DNA of 64,000 bases, from NCBI GenBank assembly GCA_030035585.1, contig CM057464.1, positions 79,716,919-79,780,918 of the forward strand, given 5' to 3'. This document shows positions 1 through 10,949 of this stretch, piece by piece. Origin of the DNA: Dugong dugon (taxonomy: Eukaryota; Chordata; Mammalia; Sirenia; Dugongidae). Every line of letters begins with the position of its first letter. Position 1 is the stretch's first letter. Below the pieces are notes generated by a model. That model was not told the origin of the DNA, did no database searches, and was given only the letters and a program-made list of their open reading frames with translations. A program made the position numbers and the translations under genes.

Positions 1-1080
1 ATTTTATGTAGATTGATTGAAACAGTGATGGGTCATCAATATTGGTAACAAAACTTCATAGCCTTCAAAACAAATGTCTGATTTCAAAACACTTTCTTTT
101 TATGGCAGGTCTCTCTTGAGGATGTAATTTTTAATCAAAGGTTGATCTCTAAGAACTTATTTCCCTTTAATTCATCGGAAAACAGGTGTTTTCAAATAAG
201 ATAAAATGTATAAGAAAGAAAGTAAATGTACCTCCCATCGTGGTTAGCAGAAGCTTAGGTTCCTACCTCACTTCTCTGTGTGGAAAAAAATATAAACTTT
301 TTCTCCAGAAAGCTACTTAGCACTCAAGCTTCTCTAAACTTTATTTGGATAAAGTCTCCATTATGCAAAATATGCCTTTGAACTACTGGCATCATATACT
401 TTTTTTTTTTCTTTTTGGGAGGCTAACACTTGAAACTACTTGAAGAGGAGTAACTAAATTGCCAAAGGAACTGAATATCTAGAAAAGTAAAGAATTTGCC
501 TTTTCCTCCTTGTTTAGATTTCACAAAGACAATGATTGAGGAGAACAATTTTATTTTTTTTATGTTCAAGATTAAATCCACCCAGCAAGCCTTCATTCAT
601 GCTCAGGGCTATTTATAAATCTCAGTAATTAACATAAATTTCGAAATTGTGCTCACAACACAATGACAATGTTTAATATTCTGAAAATAATTTCACACTA
701 ACTCACAAAGCTGGTTACATGCTAAATACCATTATCACTCAATAAAAGCTCCACCAGAAAGAAAATACCTTACCCACTTAATAAGATTATTTTCCCACCG
801 TATTTTATTTGAAAATATAACTCTCCTCTAAATCAAAAATTATACTCTTAAAAAAATCTCAGGATTCCACCATACATTCTTAATCTATTTTTTTTTTTTT
901 AACAATCAGTGAATGACAAATTAATTATACTTCATTTTAACTGAGCTTTTTTATAAGCATTGAGAACCCATGGTCCCTCTATGAACATGCTTTAAAAACA
1001 ATGTGAGGATTAGATCTTATTTTACAGAAATCTAACATCAGGATTTAATATCCTATGTTGGAGACATTAAGAGCTAAAGG
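1..1080. other. AT-rich sequence without recognised features
   Basis: No open frame of note and no repeat family recognised. There are short T-runs near 401 and 888. Confidence 0.5.
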
Positions 1081-1375
1081 GCTCTGTTGTGATCTAATTC
1101 AAACACTTTCCTTTTCATGGAGAAAACTGTGGACTTCAAAGCTTGAGTGACTTTATTGTCAACATCACACCACCATGAGCATAATAATCACTGTCATCAT
1201 CTTGTCCTAACAACTAGCTGTCAGAAAGCTCCTATACGCCAGATGTATTATTCATTTAATACACACTTTATCTAATACTATGTCTGGAAAGTTGATAGTC
1301 ATAGCATGCTCATTTCCAATGACAAAGCTAAAAATTGGTAGAGCTGGCCCCAGGCTCATCTAATGCTTCTCTCTC
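1080..1375 (-). repeat. MIR-like relic(s)
   Basis: The order of words resembles reverse-complement MIR: a stretch like 'attttacagatgaggaaactgagg' degraded at 1110-1165, and 'ttcatttaatacacactttatc' followed by 'gacaaagctaaaaattggtagagctgg' (split here as two short words) at 1245-1350. One or two old copies may be present. Confidence 0.35.
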
Positions 1376-1825
1376 AACACCAGGCTAAAAAGCCCCCTGT
1401 GATTCCAGGTAGTATCCACCAAGAGGAGCAAATCACATGCTTTTTACAGGGCCAGGCTCCTCACTTAAATGAGTGGGTCAACATGGGTGTAGATTACAGG
1501 AACTGGGGCATACAAGCCCCTTGTATAGGGGGAGTGGTTGATTCTCCATCTCCCAACAAGGGTTACCATATGTGCATCTAAGGTTATATAGGTTCTGACC
1601 TTATTATATACATATATAATCTCCTGATTTTTTAAAGTAACCAAATTCATGTTTAAAAAAAAATGTGGAGTCCAAATACAAGTACTAGGTAACTGTTGTG
1701 TTATACTAATGTTTTGAATGTATTTGAATAAATTTAAATGAATTTGTTACCAGAGCAGATGTTTAAAATCTATGTAAAGTAACAGTATAATTTGTATTCT
1801 GGATAAAAGTGCCATGGTTCCCATG

Positions 1826-2409
1826 TGTTATGGATTGAATTATGTCCCCCCAAAATGTGTGTTAACTTGGCTAGGCCATGATTCTCAATATTGTGTGGTT
1901 GTCCTCCATTTTGTGATCTAATGCAATTATCCTAAGTGCTGTAAATCCTAACCTCTGTGACGTTAATGTGGCAGGATTAGAGGCAGTTACGTTAATGAGG
2001 CAGGACACAATCTATCACTATCTGCAGGATTAAGTTATATGTGGAGTCAATTTGTTTTGAGATATAAAAGAAAGAAGCCAGCAGAGAGGAGAGGGACCTC
2101 CTACTATCATGAAAGAAGAGCCAGAAGCAGAGCATGTCCTTTGGACCCGGCATCCCTGTGCTAAGAACCTCCTAGACCCAGGGGAAAATTGATGCCAAGA
2201 CACATGGAGATTCACACCTGAAGCTGAGCCCACAGATTTTGGAAGGAGACAAGGACCTTCCCCCAGAGCCCACAGAGAACGCCTTTCCCTATAGCTGGTG
2301 TCCTGAACTAGGACTTAGAGCCTCCTAAACTGTGAGAGAATAAATTTCTGTTTGTTAATGCCATTCACTTATGGTATTTCTGTTACTGCAGCACTAGATA
2401 ACTAAGATA
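1826..2409 (+). mobile_element. Solo LTR, MaLR/ERVL-like, afrotherian type
   Basis: A 584-bp solo LTR fossil starting TGTTATGGATTG and ending near CTAAGATA. A near-matching 5-base target duplication (ccatg/gcatg) flanks it. A polyadenylation-like word (gagaataaattt) lies near its 3' end. The same family recurs at 19821-20340, 31115-31423 and 45296-45801. No internal viral genes are present. Age is moderate: diverged but fully alignable between copies. Confidence 0.82.
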
Positions 2410-2414
2410 GCATG

Positions 2415-3000
2415 TATCTTTCTTACTTTTTTTTTTTTTAAACTTTTTAGAGCCTTTAAAGAACATCACAAGAAGGACAAAGAGCTGTACTAGAAAATCG
2501 CTTGAGACACCATGTAAACAGGAGCAGATCTGACATCCTTCTTTCCTGCAGTAAAAGCAGAAAAGAAGCTGACCAAGCATTTTTCTATCACTTACCCATG
2601 GTCTCTCAGAAGTACAAAACTGACTCTCTCAGCTTATCTTTGACTATTTTTAAAATATGAGCACCTGTAAATTAAGACATGCCTTCAAAACTATGAATAG
2701 TAAAAATGAGTAAACTCTCTCATGAAGATGGATTATAAGTGACTGATTTCTAAACAGGGTGTTTAATTGTTTTGCTTTGCTCCCTGCCCCATAATTCCAC
2801 CCCATTTAGTCTCATACACACTTTCTGCTATGAAACTTTGGAATGAGTTACCAAATGATGTGGCAGTATGCTTTTTTTTTTCCCCTCTGGAATTCTGCAA
2901 CAACTTTTGTGTGATAATTTAAAGAAAATGTGATCTGAGTGTGAATCAGTTGAGTAAATTCTATCTTAAAAAACCAACCAACCAACCAAACAAAAAACCA
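2415..3000. other. No recognised feature
   Basis: AT-rich sequence with a T-run at 2428 and a CCAA-rich simple stretch near 2970-2995. Confidence 0.5.
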
Positions 3001-3004
3001 CAAA

Positions 3005-3375
3005 TGATTAGAGATTGGAGGAACCCCCAAGACTATGGCTCTTGGACACTCAGCTAACCCAGAATTGAAACCAATCCAAAGGCCCACTTCTTACACAAAG
3101 ACAGACCTATAAAACAAAAAATAACACACATAAAGAACATACTATTTATTTCAATCAAATATGTGATACCAAATGGGCAACTTCTGCCCAAAAGCAAGAC
3201 GAGAAGTCTGCAAGGGACAGGGAGTGGATGAGTGGACACAGGGAATCAAAGGTAGAAAAGGGGAATGTGCTGTCACATTGCGGGAATTGCAACCAATGTC
3301 ACAAAACAATACGTATATAAATTTTTGAATGAGAAATTCACTTTAGATTTAAACTTGCACCTAAAGCACTATTAA
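3005..3375 (+). mobile_element. L1 3' UTR fragment
   Basis: Word order matches the L1 tail at 16560-16965: ggaggaaccc, then agaagtctgcaagggacagg, then ggacacagggaatcaaagg, then gtgctgtcaca, then aacaat.cgtatataaa. It ends in an (AAAC) tail at 3380-3396. It is 5' truncated to the UTR only. Confidence 0.8.
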
Positions 3376-3396
3376 ATTAAGCAAACAAACAAACAA

Positions 3397-3592
3397 AACC
3401 AAGTGCTGTTGCATCAATTTAGACTCATACTGACCTCATGTGTGTTAGAGTAGAACTACACTCCGGAGAGTTTTCAATGCCTGATTTTTTTATAAAGTAT
3501 ATCACCAGGGCTTTCTTCTGAGATGCCTCTGGGTGGACTAAAGTCTTCTAGTTAGCATTTGAGTGTGTTAACCATTTGCACCCCCAGGGACT
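3397..3592 (-). mobile_element. AfroSINE, old copy
   Basis: Reverse-complement AfroSINE: the tail side (agtgctgttgcatc, the diverged form of gtcgagtcgattccgactc) is at the left, and the tRNA-like head (gttaaccatttgca...ccaggga) at the right. It sits directly in the A-rich tail of the L1 fragment at 3005-3375. Confidence 0.75.
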
Positions 3593-3599
3593 TTATCTA

Positions 3600-4990
3600 G
3601 ATATGAATATATTTTTTCCACCCCTTCTTGAGCTTCTCCTACTCTATCCTTTCCTCAAGCTTTGCATTATTGGATCAAAGTGTGCATTTGAACTAGTGTT
3701 TCTTTTTTCTTTCCTCCTTTACCTTCTCTACACATTTTCTCCTACTTTGTGCCTTGTTTTCTGACTCGTCTGTGGTAACCAGGGATCCCACAGTGGACAG
3801 TTATTTACTTTTTTCAAATCTCATCCGCTTTAAATTTTCTAAAGATGTCCCAAGCAATATAAAGAAAAATAACTTAATTCTTAAGCTAGAGTTCTAAAAT
3901 TAAATTGTATTGTACCTTATTCTAGAAAAATCTTGGTAGTTACTGGTGAGAGTTCATGTTTTTATTTATGGTGGAAAATATTTGAAATACAAATTTAAAA
4001 TTAGCTCACCAAATGACTCAATGATTCAGAATCAAACATTTTATTCCAACTTTAACAGAAGTCTGTATTAGCATCCAGCTATACAGGACACTTTTTTACC
4101 TACACAACAGACTGTAACTGAAGTAAGAAATAATAGCATGTTGCATGTAATCAGAAGTCAGTAGTCAGCTATAATCATTATTTTTAGTTGGGAAAGCAAA
4201 ACTAGGAAGCAATAGATATTCTTGTTCCATCAAAGACTGCTTGTGTGAAATAATATTTCAACTCCTTTGTAGAGTTGTCTGGCTGTCTTCTTTTGATCTA
4301 CCCTGACCTACTCATAAGACAAAATAACCAGACAATTATTTTTCTTTAATTTCACTTGATCTCTGTGTCCAGTATAAAATTTCTTCACAAATGATATAAC
4401 AGTCTTTGGACTTCTGTATATTGGGGATAACTGGAATTAGAATCTTAAAAATTTTTGTCAGTTTTGAAAAGAGCAAGAAAAATGTGATTACCTATTGGAA
4501 ACATACCTGCTACATACATAATAATGAGTTGTTAAAAGCTGAGCATTATTTTTTAAAAAGATGAAGTAATAGTTATTTAAATAGTTAAAATTTATTTATT
4601 TTTTTTAATTTCATTTTTATAAGATTAGATGAAATCACTAAAATGGCTGACAAATGGTGGGTACCTAAGTTTTCTTGCCTAACCTTGTGAATCCTCAAAA
4701 AAACATGTTTTATTGGTCTTTACGTCAACTGTGTCTAGTGAAAATCTTAACGTATAATAAATACATTAATAAATGAGTGCAGTGTGTGTGTGTGCGTGCG
4801 TGTGTGTATATGTTCACAGGTTGGAGTTGAGCATTAGTATGAAAGGGGAGGTTAATATATTACGGGAAAGTTATGTATGTGGAACTAGAGACCTATAAAG
4901 ATCTTAGAAAATTTTCTTATTCATACCTCTTTCCTAAGATAACATTAAACGTAAACAGCACTGGGATGATAATAATCTTGAATATCGGTA
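3600..4990. other. AT-rich sequence with a short TG-rich microsatellite
   Basis: No gene or repeat family recognised apart from a TG/CG dinucleotide stretch at 4782-4812. Confidence 0.5.
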
Positions 4991-5015
4991 AAAGACATGC
5001 ACAACACTGCTGGAG

Positions 5016-5557
5016 CAGAGGTCAGCAACCACGGTCAGGGAGCCAAATCTGCTGTGCCACCTGGTTTTGTATGGTCCACCATGAGCTAAGAATGGTGTTT
5101 ACATTTTTAAATGTTCAAAAAAAAACTGAGGAAGATTATAATTTATGACATGCAAATTACATGAAATTCAAATTTTAGTGCCTGTAAAGTATTTTAAACA
5201 AAGCCATGACCATTTGTTTACTTACTGTCTATAGATGCTTTCCCCTAGGTGGCGTAAATGGTTTGCACTTGGCTACTAACTGAAAGTTTGGCCATTTGAA
5301 CCCATCCAGCAGTGCTGTGGAAGAAAGGCCTAGTGATCTACTTCCCTAAGATCACAGTCATTGAAAACTCTATGGTGCACAATTCTACTCTGAAACATGT
5401 TGGGGCGCCATGAGTCAGAATTAACTTTACAGCACCAATTTATGGCACATTTAGCACTATGACAGTGGAGTTGAGTAGTTGTAATAGAGATTGTATGGCC
5501 TGCAAAGCCTAAAATATTTACCATCTGACCCTTCACCAGCAAATTTGCTGAGCCCTG
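5016..5557. mobile_element. hAT-Charlie-type nonautonomous DNA transposon with a SINE inside
   Basis: The terminal inverted repeats read CAGAGGTCAGCAA at the left and TTTGCTGAGCCCTG at the right. Internal words such as ggagttgagtagttg and cctgcaaagcctaaaatattta match a well-known mammal-wide MER element; I am unsure of the subfamily. An AfroSINE splits it. A related copy is at 30654-30867. Confidence 0.78.
5245..5445 (+). mobile_element. AfroSINE variant nested in the hAT element
   Basis: The head reads aggtggcgtaaatgg with a tRNA-like B-box region (catttgaacccatcc). The middle is gaagaaaggcctagtgatctac and the tail gccatgagtcagaattaact. This is the longer variant with a middle block. Confidence 0.8.
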
Positions 5558-5589
5558 TGTTAGATGCATACTAAATCATTTCCTTCAAT

Positions 5590-5700
5590 CATCCTTATAA
5601 ATGTATTCAGTCAAAACTTATTAATGACTATGCACCAGGCATTGTGTGGAAAATTAGGGATAGCATCAACAAGGTACAATCTCTATCCTGGTGATTAGCT
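5590..5700 (-). repeat. L2 3' end relic
   Basis: Reads as reverse-complement L2: attaatgactatgcaccagg, then cattgtgtgg, then aatctctatcctggtg. Confidence 0.5.
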
Positions 5701-5707
5701 GTCATCA

Positions 5708-6110
5708 AGGAGCCCTGGTTACACAATGGTTAAGCTCTCAGTTGCTAACCGAAAGTTCAGTGGTTCGAAACCACCAGCAGCTCTGCAGGAGAAAAGACTT
5801 GGCAATCGGCTCCTGCAAAGATTACAGCCTAGGAAACCCTACCGGGCAGTTCTCCTCTGTCCTATAGAGTTGATATGAGTCAGGAAAGGAGCCTTGGTGG
5901 AGCAGTTGTTAAGCATTTGGCTGCTAACTGAAAGGTCAGTGGTTCAAACCCACCAGCTGATCAGTGGGAAAAAGATGTAACAGTCTGCTTCATAAAGATT
6001 ACAGCCTTACAGACCCTATGGGGGAAGTTCCACATTGCCTCTTGGGTTACTATGAGTTAGAATCCAGTTGATGGTAACGGGTTATGAGTAGGAATCCATT
6101 CAATGGCCCC
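5708..6110 (+). mobile_element. AfroSINE split by a second AfroSINE
   Basis: The head ggagccctggttacacaatgg starts at 5709, and the body runs to tatgagtcagga at 5885. The same element resumes at 6083 with tatgagtaggaatcc and ends with tcaatggc. The interrupted reading frame of the repeat rejoins across the insert. Confidence 0.85.
5886..6082 (+). mobile_element. AfroSINE inserted in an AfroSINE
   Basis: A complete copy: head ggagccttggtggagcag, B-box-like gtggttcaaaccc, tail tatgagttagaatcc. It is flanked by a 12-base duplication, tatgagtcagga and tatgagtaggaa. Confidence 0.87.
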
Positions 6111-6114
6111 TGAC

Positions 6115-7170
6115 TCAACAGAACAAATCGATGCCTGGTCTTGTGCTTTCCCTATGGTAGTTTGGGGATAGGACAGTTGTGACCCATAGGGTTTTCACTG
6201 GCTGATTTTTGGAAGTAGATCGCCAGACCTTTCTTCCTACTCCATCTTAGTCTGGAAGCTCTGCTGAAACCTGTTCAGCATCATAGCAACACACAAGCCT
6301 AGAATGACATACAAGTGGTGGTGGCTGGCCTGAGGTACAGTGGTCAAGAATTGAACCTGGGTATCCTGCATGGATTCATGCTTACTGAAAGTGAAGAGGA
6401 CTTGAAGCACTTACTGATGAAGATCAAAGACCACAGCCTTCAGTATGGATTACACCTCAATATAAAGAAAACAAAAATCCTTACAACTGGACCAATAAGC
6501 AACATCATGATAAACAGAGAAAAGATTGAAGTTGTCAAGGATTTCATTTTACTTGGATCCATAATCAACACCCATGGAAGCAGCAGTCCAGAAATCAAAT
6601 GATACATTGCATTGGGTAAATCTGCTGCAAAAGACCTCTTTAAAGTGTTGAAAAGCAAAGATGTCACCGTGAAGACTAAAGTGCGCCTGACCCAAGTCAT
6701 AGTATTTTCAATTGCATCATATGCATGTGAAAGCTGGACAATGAATAAGGAAAACCAAAGAATTGATACCTTTGAATTACAGTGTTGACAAACAATACTG
6801 AATATACCATGGAATGCCAGAAGAATGAAAAAATCTGTCTTGGAAGATGTATGGCCAGAATGTTCCTTAGAAGCGAGGATGGCAAGACTACGTCTTATGT
6901 ATTTTGGACATGCTGTCAGGAGGGATCAGTCCCTGAAGAAGGACATCATGCTTAGTTAAGTAGAGGGTCAGTGAAAAAGAGGAAGACCCTCAATGAGATG
7001 GATTGACACAGAGGCTGCAACAATGGGCTCAATCATAACAGCGGGCAATGTTTCGTTCTGTGGTGCATAGGGTCGCTGTGAGTCCGAAGTGACTTGATGG
7101 CACCTAACAACAACAACCACAATCCTGCATGGAAGGAGAAAATTTTACCACTGACGCACCAATGCCTCCT
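6115..7170 (-). mobile_element. tRNA-Gly-headed SINE/RTE chimera, split by an RTE insertion
   Basis: Read on the minus strand, the tRNA-Gly-like head is at 7165-7122 (gcattggtg...gtagaattctc in diverged form, then ccatgcagg), continued at 6373-6340. It is followed by the middle block shared with the RTE 5' region (gaaacctgttcagcatcatag on the plus strand). A plus-strand RTE fragment sits inside it at 6374-7121. Confidence 0.82.
6374..7121 (+). mobile_element. 5'-truncated RTE (BovB-like) LINE
   Basis: It begins just after the reverse-transcriptase YADD region and encodes SEEDLKHLLMKIKDHSLQYG, then LNIKKTKILTTGPISN, GSSSPEIK, then KTKVRLTQ, SWTMNKENQRID and RGRPSMRWIDT across several stops. 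It ends in the RTE tail gtgagtccgaagtgacttg...aacaacaac. A perfect 11-base target duplication, atcctgcatgg, lies at 6363-6373 and 7122-7132. Confidence 0.93.
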
Positions 7171-7446
7171 TTCAGCCTAGAGTGGAAGTAAATCAGCAAA
7201 GCAGCAATACGTGAAGGCACACTTATTAGAGGCAGAGATAAGACTGGAATTCAAATCTTCAGACTCTCGCTGCAATTTTCCTCACTTCTTTCTATGGAGA
7301 GGCTGCAAAGATGTTTTAAGACAGGATTATAAGAATAGGTAATAGAAATAAAAAATATACTGGAGAAGAATCTTGCGATTAAGAAAGAGTTTATGTTCAC
7401 ATTAATATCAACTCTGTATTTAACCAGTTACATAGCACCTATGATG

Positions 7447-7893
7447 TTGCTGGGTTGATAGTGCAAACAGTTAATCACTGGATTACTATATGAAAAGAAG
7501 CCCTGGTGATGCAGTGGTTAGGTGCTTGGCTGCTAACTGAAAGGTTGGCTGTTCCAACCCATCATGTGCTCCAAAGTAGAAAGATGTGGCAGTCAGCTTC
7601 CATAAAGTTTATGGGCTTGGAAACCCTAGGGGCAGTTCTGCTTTATTCTGTAGGGTCATTACAAGTTGGAATAGGCTCAACAGCAATAGGTTTGGGTTTC
7701 GGTTTTGTACCAGCTGAAAGGTAGGCAGTTTGAACCCACTCAGAGGCACCTCAGAAGACAGGCCTGGCAAACTGCTTCTGAAAGGTCACAGCCTTGAAAA
7801 CCCTATGGAGCATAGTTCTACCCTGCACACATAGCGTCACCATGAATCAGTCAGAATTGTCTGGAAGGCAACTAACAATAACAACACCATGAT
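7447..7893 (+). mobile_element. Old AfroSINE variant split by a younger AfroSINE
   Basis: The head gatagtgcaaacagttaatc is at 7458-7477. It resumes at about 7715 (tgaaaggtaggcagtttgaac) and carries the middle block cagaagacaggcctggcaaa and a tail ending in aactaacaataacaac. The inserted copy is listed separately. Confidence 0.78.
7497..7714 (+). mobile_element. AfroSINE nested in an older AfroSINE
   Basis: A complete copy from gaagccctggtgatgcag to a tail in gggtttcggttttgt. It is flanked by tgaaaa and tgaaag, a short target duplication within the host SINE. Confidence 0.8.
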
Positions 7894-7959
7894 GTTGCCA
7901 GCTAGAACTGCACCACACATTACTTTCCCGTCTGCTGCCAGAGGCCTTGACGTTTGAAG

Positions 7960-9600
7960 GGAATAAGTGGAAAACAATGTCTCATTGTGGTTTTATTTTG
8001 CATTTCCCTATTTAATAATAAACACATTTTTATTTATTTACTAGTCATTTATTTCCACTCTTGAGAAATATATCTGTTTATGTGTTTGCCTAGTTTTCCT
8101 TTGGGTTATTTCTTATTTACTTATAGGAATTTTTTAAAATTCTGCATATTAATCCTTTGTGTATATATTTGGTGTATATCCATTTTATGTACCTTTTCCC
8201 ATTTTTGGCTTATCCTTCCACTTTCTTCACTGTGTCTTTTGAGAAATAGAAGTCTTTAATTGATTTTTGTCACAATTATTTATTTTTTTCTTTTGTTTTT
8301 AAGCACTTTTGTGTGTTAAGAAATCCCCTATCCCCAAATCATACAGAAATTTACCTATATATGCTACTAAATTTATTTATTTTTTCCTTTGCATATTTCA
8401 TTTAAGTCTTCACTCCACTTGGAATTGAATTTTGTGTATGGCATGATGGAGAGGTCCACATTTACTTTTTCCCATCTGGATTACTAATTAGCCTTGTACA
8501 ATCCGATGAGCAGTTAGTTCATCCTTTCTCCATTGATCTGCTGTGCCTACTCTGACATAAATCACGTTTCTGTATGTGTGTGTGTCTATTTATAATCTTA
8601 TCGTCTGTGCCATTGGTCTCTTTTTTCAATCAATGTGTCATATTGTCTTAATTACTATAGATTTACAATAATTCTTAATTTCTGGCAAGGGAAATCCCCT
8701 CAACTTGTTTTTGTTCTTTGGAGAAGTTTTTTTTTTTTTTTAAGAAAATTTCTCTTCCACATAAATTTTAGAATCAGCTTGTTAAACTTCACAAAGTAAA
8801 TTAATTTTGATTGGAATTAAATTACTGTTATTGATCAATTGGAAAAGAATTGGAATTCTTATACTAACAGTGTTCCAATTAATGAACATGGATATATCTC
8901 CATTTATTGAATTCTATACCTTATATAGAAATAATTACTATAGTTTCATAATAAACCTTTAACAGAGTCGCCCCTCACTTCATTCTTCATCTTAAAGAAG
9001 TCCTGACTACTCTTACATTTCTTACCTTTTAATTTCTCTGAATTAGTTTATTTGTTTAATTTTCTATCTTCTTAAGTGAGATATTTAGCTCAAACATTTT
9101 ATAACTTTTTTCTTTACTAATATAAGCATTTAAGGCTACAGGTTTCCCTCTAGGTATTGTTTTCTTTGCATCAAACATGTTTTTATATATAAAAATGTGA
9201 TATTATTGAGTTTTAAATATTTTATAACTTTTGTTATAATTTCTTCCTTCTTTGTTATTAGAAGTATATTTTTTAATTGTTCCAAAATATTTTATTATAG
9301 TTATATGGTTAATTATTGACTTTTAATGTAATTGCACTTTAGTCAGAGAATATGACCTGCATAATATTAGATTTGCTTTTTGACAAAATAATGTCCATTT
9401 TCATGAATATTGCTTGTGATTAGCAATAATGTGTATTCTATAGCAATTTGGGTCAGTGTTCTCTATATATTCTGTATATTTTTACTGTTATTTATATTAT
9501 TCTAAAATTGTATATCCTGATTTTTCTGGTCTGCTTTTCTGTGAAATACTGAGAAAGGTAAGCTAAAATGCCACAGTATGAATGTTATTCATCTGATAAT
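7960..9600 (-). mobile_element. Ancient L1 (L1M-type) ORF2 relic
   Basis: Reverse-complement L1 words in proper order: gtttgcctagttttcctttg, attaatcctttgtgtat, ccatctggattacta, attgatctgctgtg, attactatagatttac, cataaattttagaatcagc, aacatggatatatctcc. Further right come endonuclease-side words such as tccctctaggtattg, tgcactttagtcagagaata, and gtgtattctatagcaatttg. The order implies an internal deletion near 8970. It is much older than the L1s at 54-64 kb. Confidence 0.8.
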
Positions 9601-9720
9601 AGAGATCTTAAGAAAAAACTGCTTTTTTTTTCCAGTATGGAGAGTTACTATATAAAACCAAAAGGTTCAATCTGCAAGAACAGATATAATGAGCATACAC
9701 ATAAATGTACCTAATAACAT

Positions 9721-9882
9721 GGAGCCCTGGTCACTTAGTGGTTAAGAACTATGGCTGCTACCCAAAAGGTCAGCAGTTCAAATCCACAAGCTGCTCCATG
9801 GAAATCCTAGGGGCAGTTCTACCCTGTCCTATAAGGTCCCTATGAGTTGGAATTGACTAGATGGCAATGGGTTGGGTTTTGG
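9721..9882 (+). mobile_element. AfroSINE with target duplication
   Basis: A complete copy from ggagccctggtcacttagtgg to ggcaatgggttgggttttgg. An exact 8-base duplication, aataacat, lies at 9713-9720 and 9883-9890. Confidence 0.93.
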
Positions 9883-9904
9883 AATAACATAGCTTCATTA
9901 TAAA

Positions 9905-10124
9905 ACCAAACAAACAAAAAAACTACTGCCGTCGAATTGATTCAATTCTGACTCCTAGCGACCCTGTAGGACAGAGTAGAACCGCCCCATAGGGTTTCCA
10001 AGACTGCAAATCTTTATGGAAGCAGACTGCCACATCTTTCTCCCACAGAGCAGCTGGTGGCTTCAAACCACCGACCTTTTGGTTAGAGTTGAGCACTTTA
10101 ACCACTGCACCACCAGGGCTCCTT
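9905..10124 (-). mobile_element. AfroSINE
   Basis: Reverse-complement copy with tail accaaacaaac...gccgtcgaattgattc at the left and head ccactgcaccaccagggctcc at the right. It contains the middle block with gcagactgccacatctttctc. Confidence 0.93.
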
Positions 10125-10145
10125 TAAATTTATTATATATATTAA

Positions 10146-10245
10146 AAAAAAAACCTCACTGCCGTCAAATCAATTCCAACTCATAGAGATCCTATAAAGT
10201 TTCCAAGTCTGTAAATCTCTACAGAAGTAGACTGCCACATTCACT
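10146..10245 (-). mobile_element. AfroSINE, 5'-truncated fragment
   Basis: Tail and middle block only: cactgccgtcaaatcaattcc to gaagtagactgccacattc. The tRNA-like head is missing. Confidence 0.82.
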
Positions 10246-10489
10246 GCAAAAAGATAATATAAATATAAAATGAATATATAAATATATATATATTTATTTT
10301 TCCCTGAGCTTTTAATCAGGGGCATATTTCCATACTGCTATTTGAAAACAAGGAATAAACTCTCTTCCCGACAAAAACACGCCCTCTCCCATGCAGACAC
10401 TTTTTCAAACCACTGTATATTCCAAATCAGTAAGATGAGACTTTAAAAATACTTTTGCTTCTCTCCTTCCCTCCTGTCCCCAGCTCCTG

Positions 10490-10940
10490 TTTTTTTTTTT
10501 TTTTAATTGATTTTATTATTAATATATTTTTTTAGTTCCAGACTCTAACTCTGTAGGCTGGCAATACACCTGTGGCCAGACTGTCACTGCCTTAAAAAGT
10601 ATTTCCCTCTCTTCCAGGTCTCCTGCCTTCTTCCAGCCTCACGGTCCTCTTGAAGACGGAGCATAGTCTTGGCTTCTGAGGCCAGGGAGACAGACACACC
10701 AACCCAGTGCCAAGCCGGTCTCTCCCCATAGGAGTGGCTAGCTCCTTGCTGGCCCAGATCTTTCCTTGGCTTACAGGCCTTGACTTGGGGCTGTCAGTGC
10801 TGGTGTCCGATCTCCCCTACCATGATTATCATTACTGGGACCTTCACAGAGTTTAAAGTATCATGTGCACCTCACCGTTTGTCAGTGGCAGGAAAGGCAG
10901 ATTTGGAGGTGAGAAAGTAGCAAGTGCCTTCAGGCCACTA
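10490..10940 (-). pseudogene. Possible processed retrocopy or 3' UTR copy, source unknown
   Basis: A GC-richer block in an AT-rich setting. On the minus strand it ends in AATAAA (10517-10512) followed after a few bases by a 15-base A-run (10504-10490), as expected for a reverse-transcribed mRNA end. There is no long open frame and it matches none of the repeat families seen in the window. I do not recognise the source gene. A unique intronic segment that happens to abut a T-run is the alternative. Confidence 0.4.
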
Positions 10941-10949
10941 TCTTCCCAA

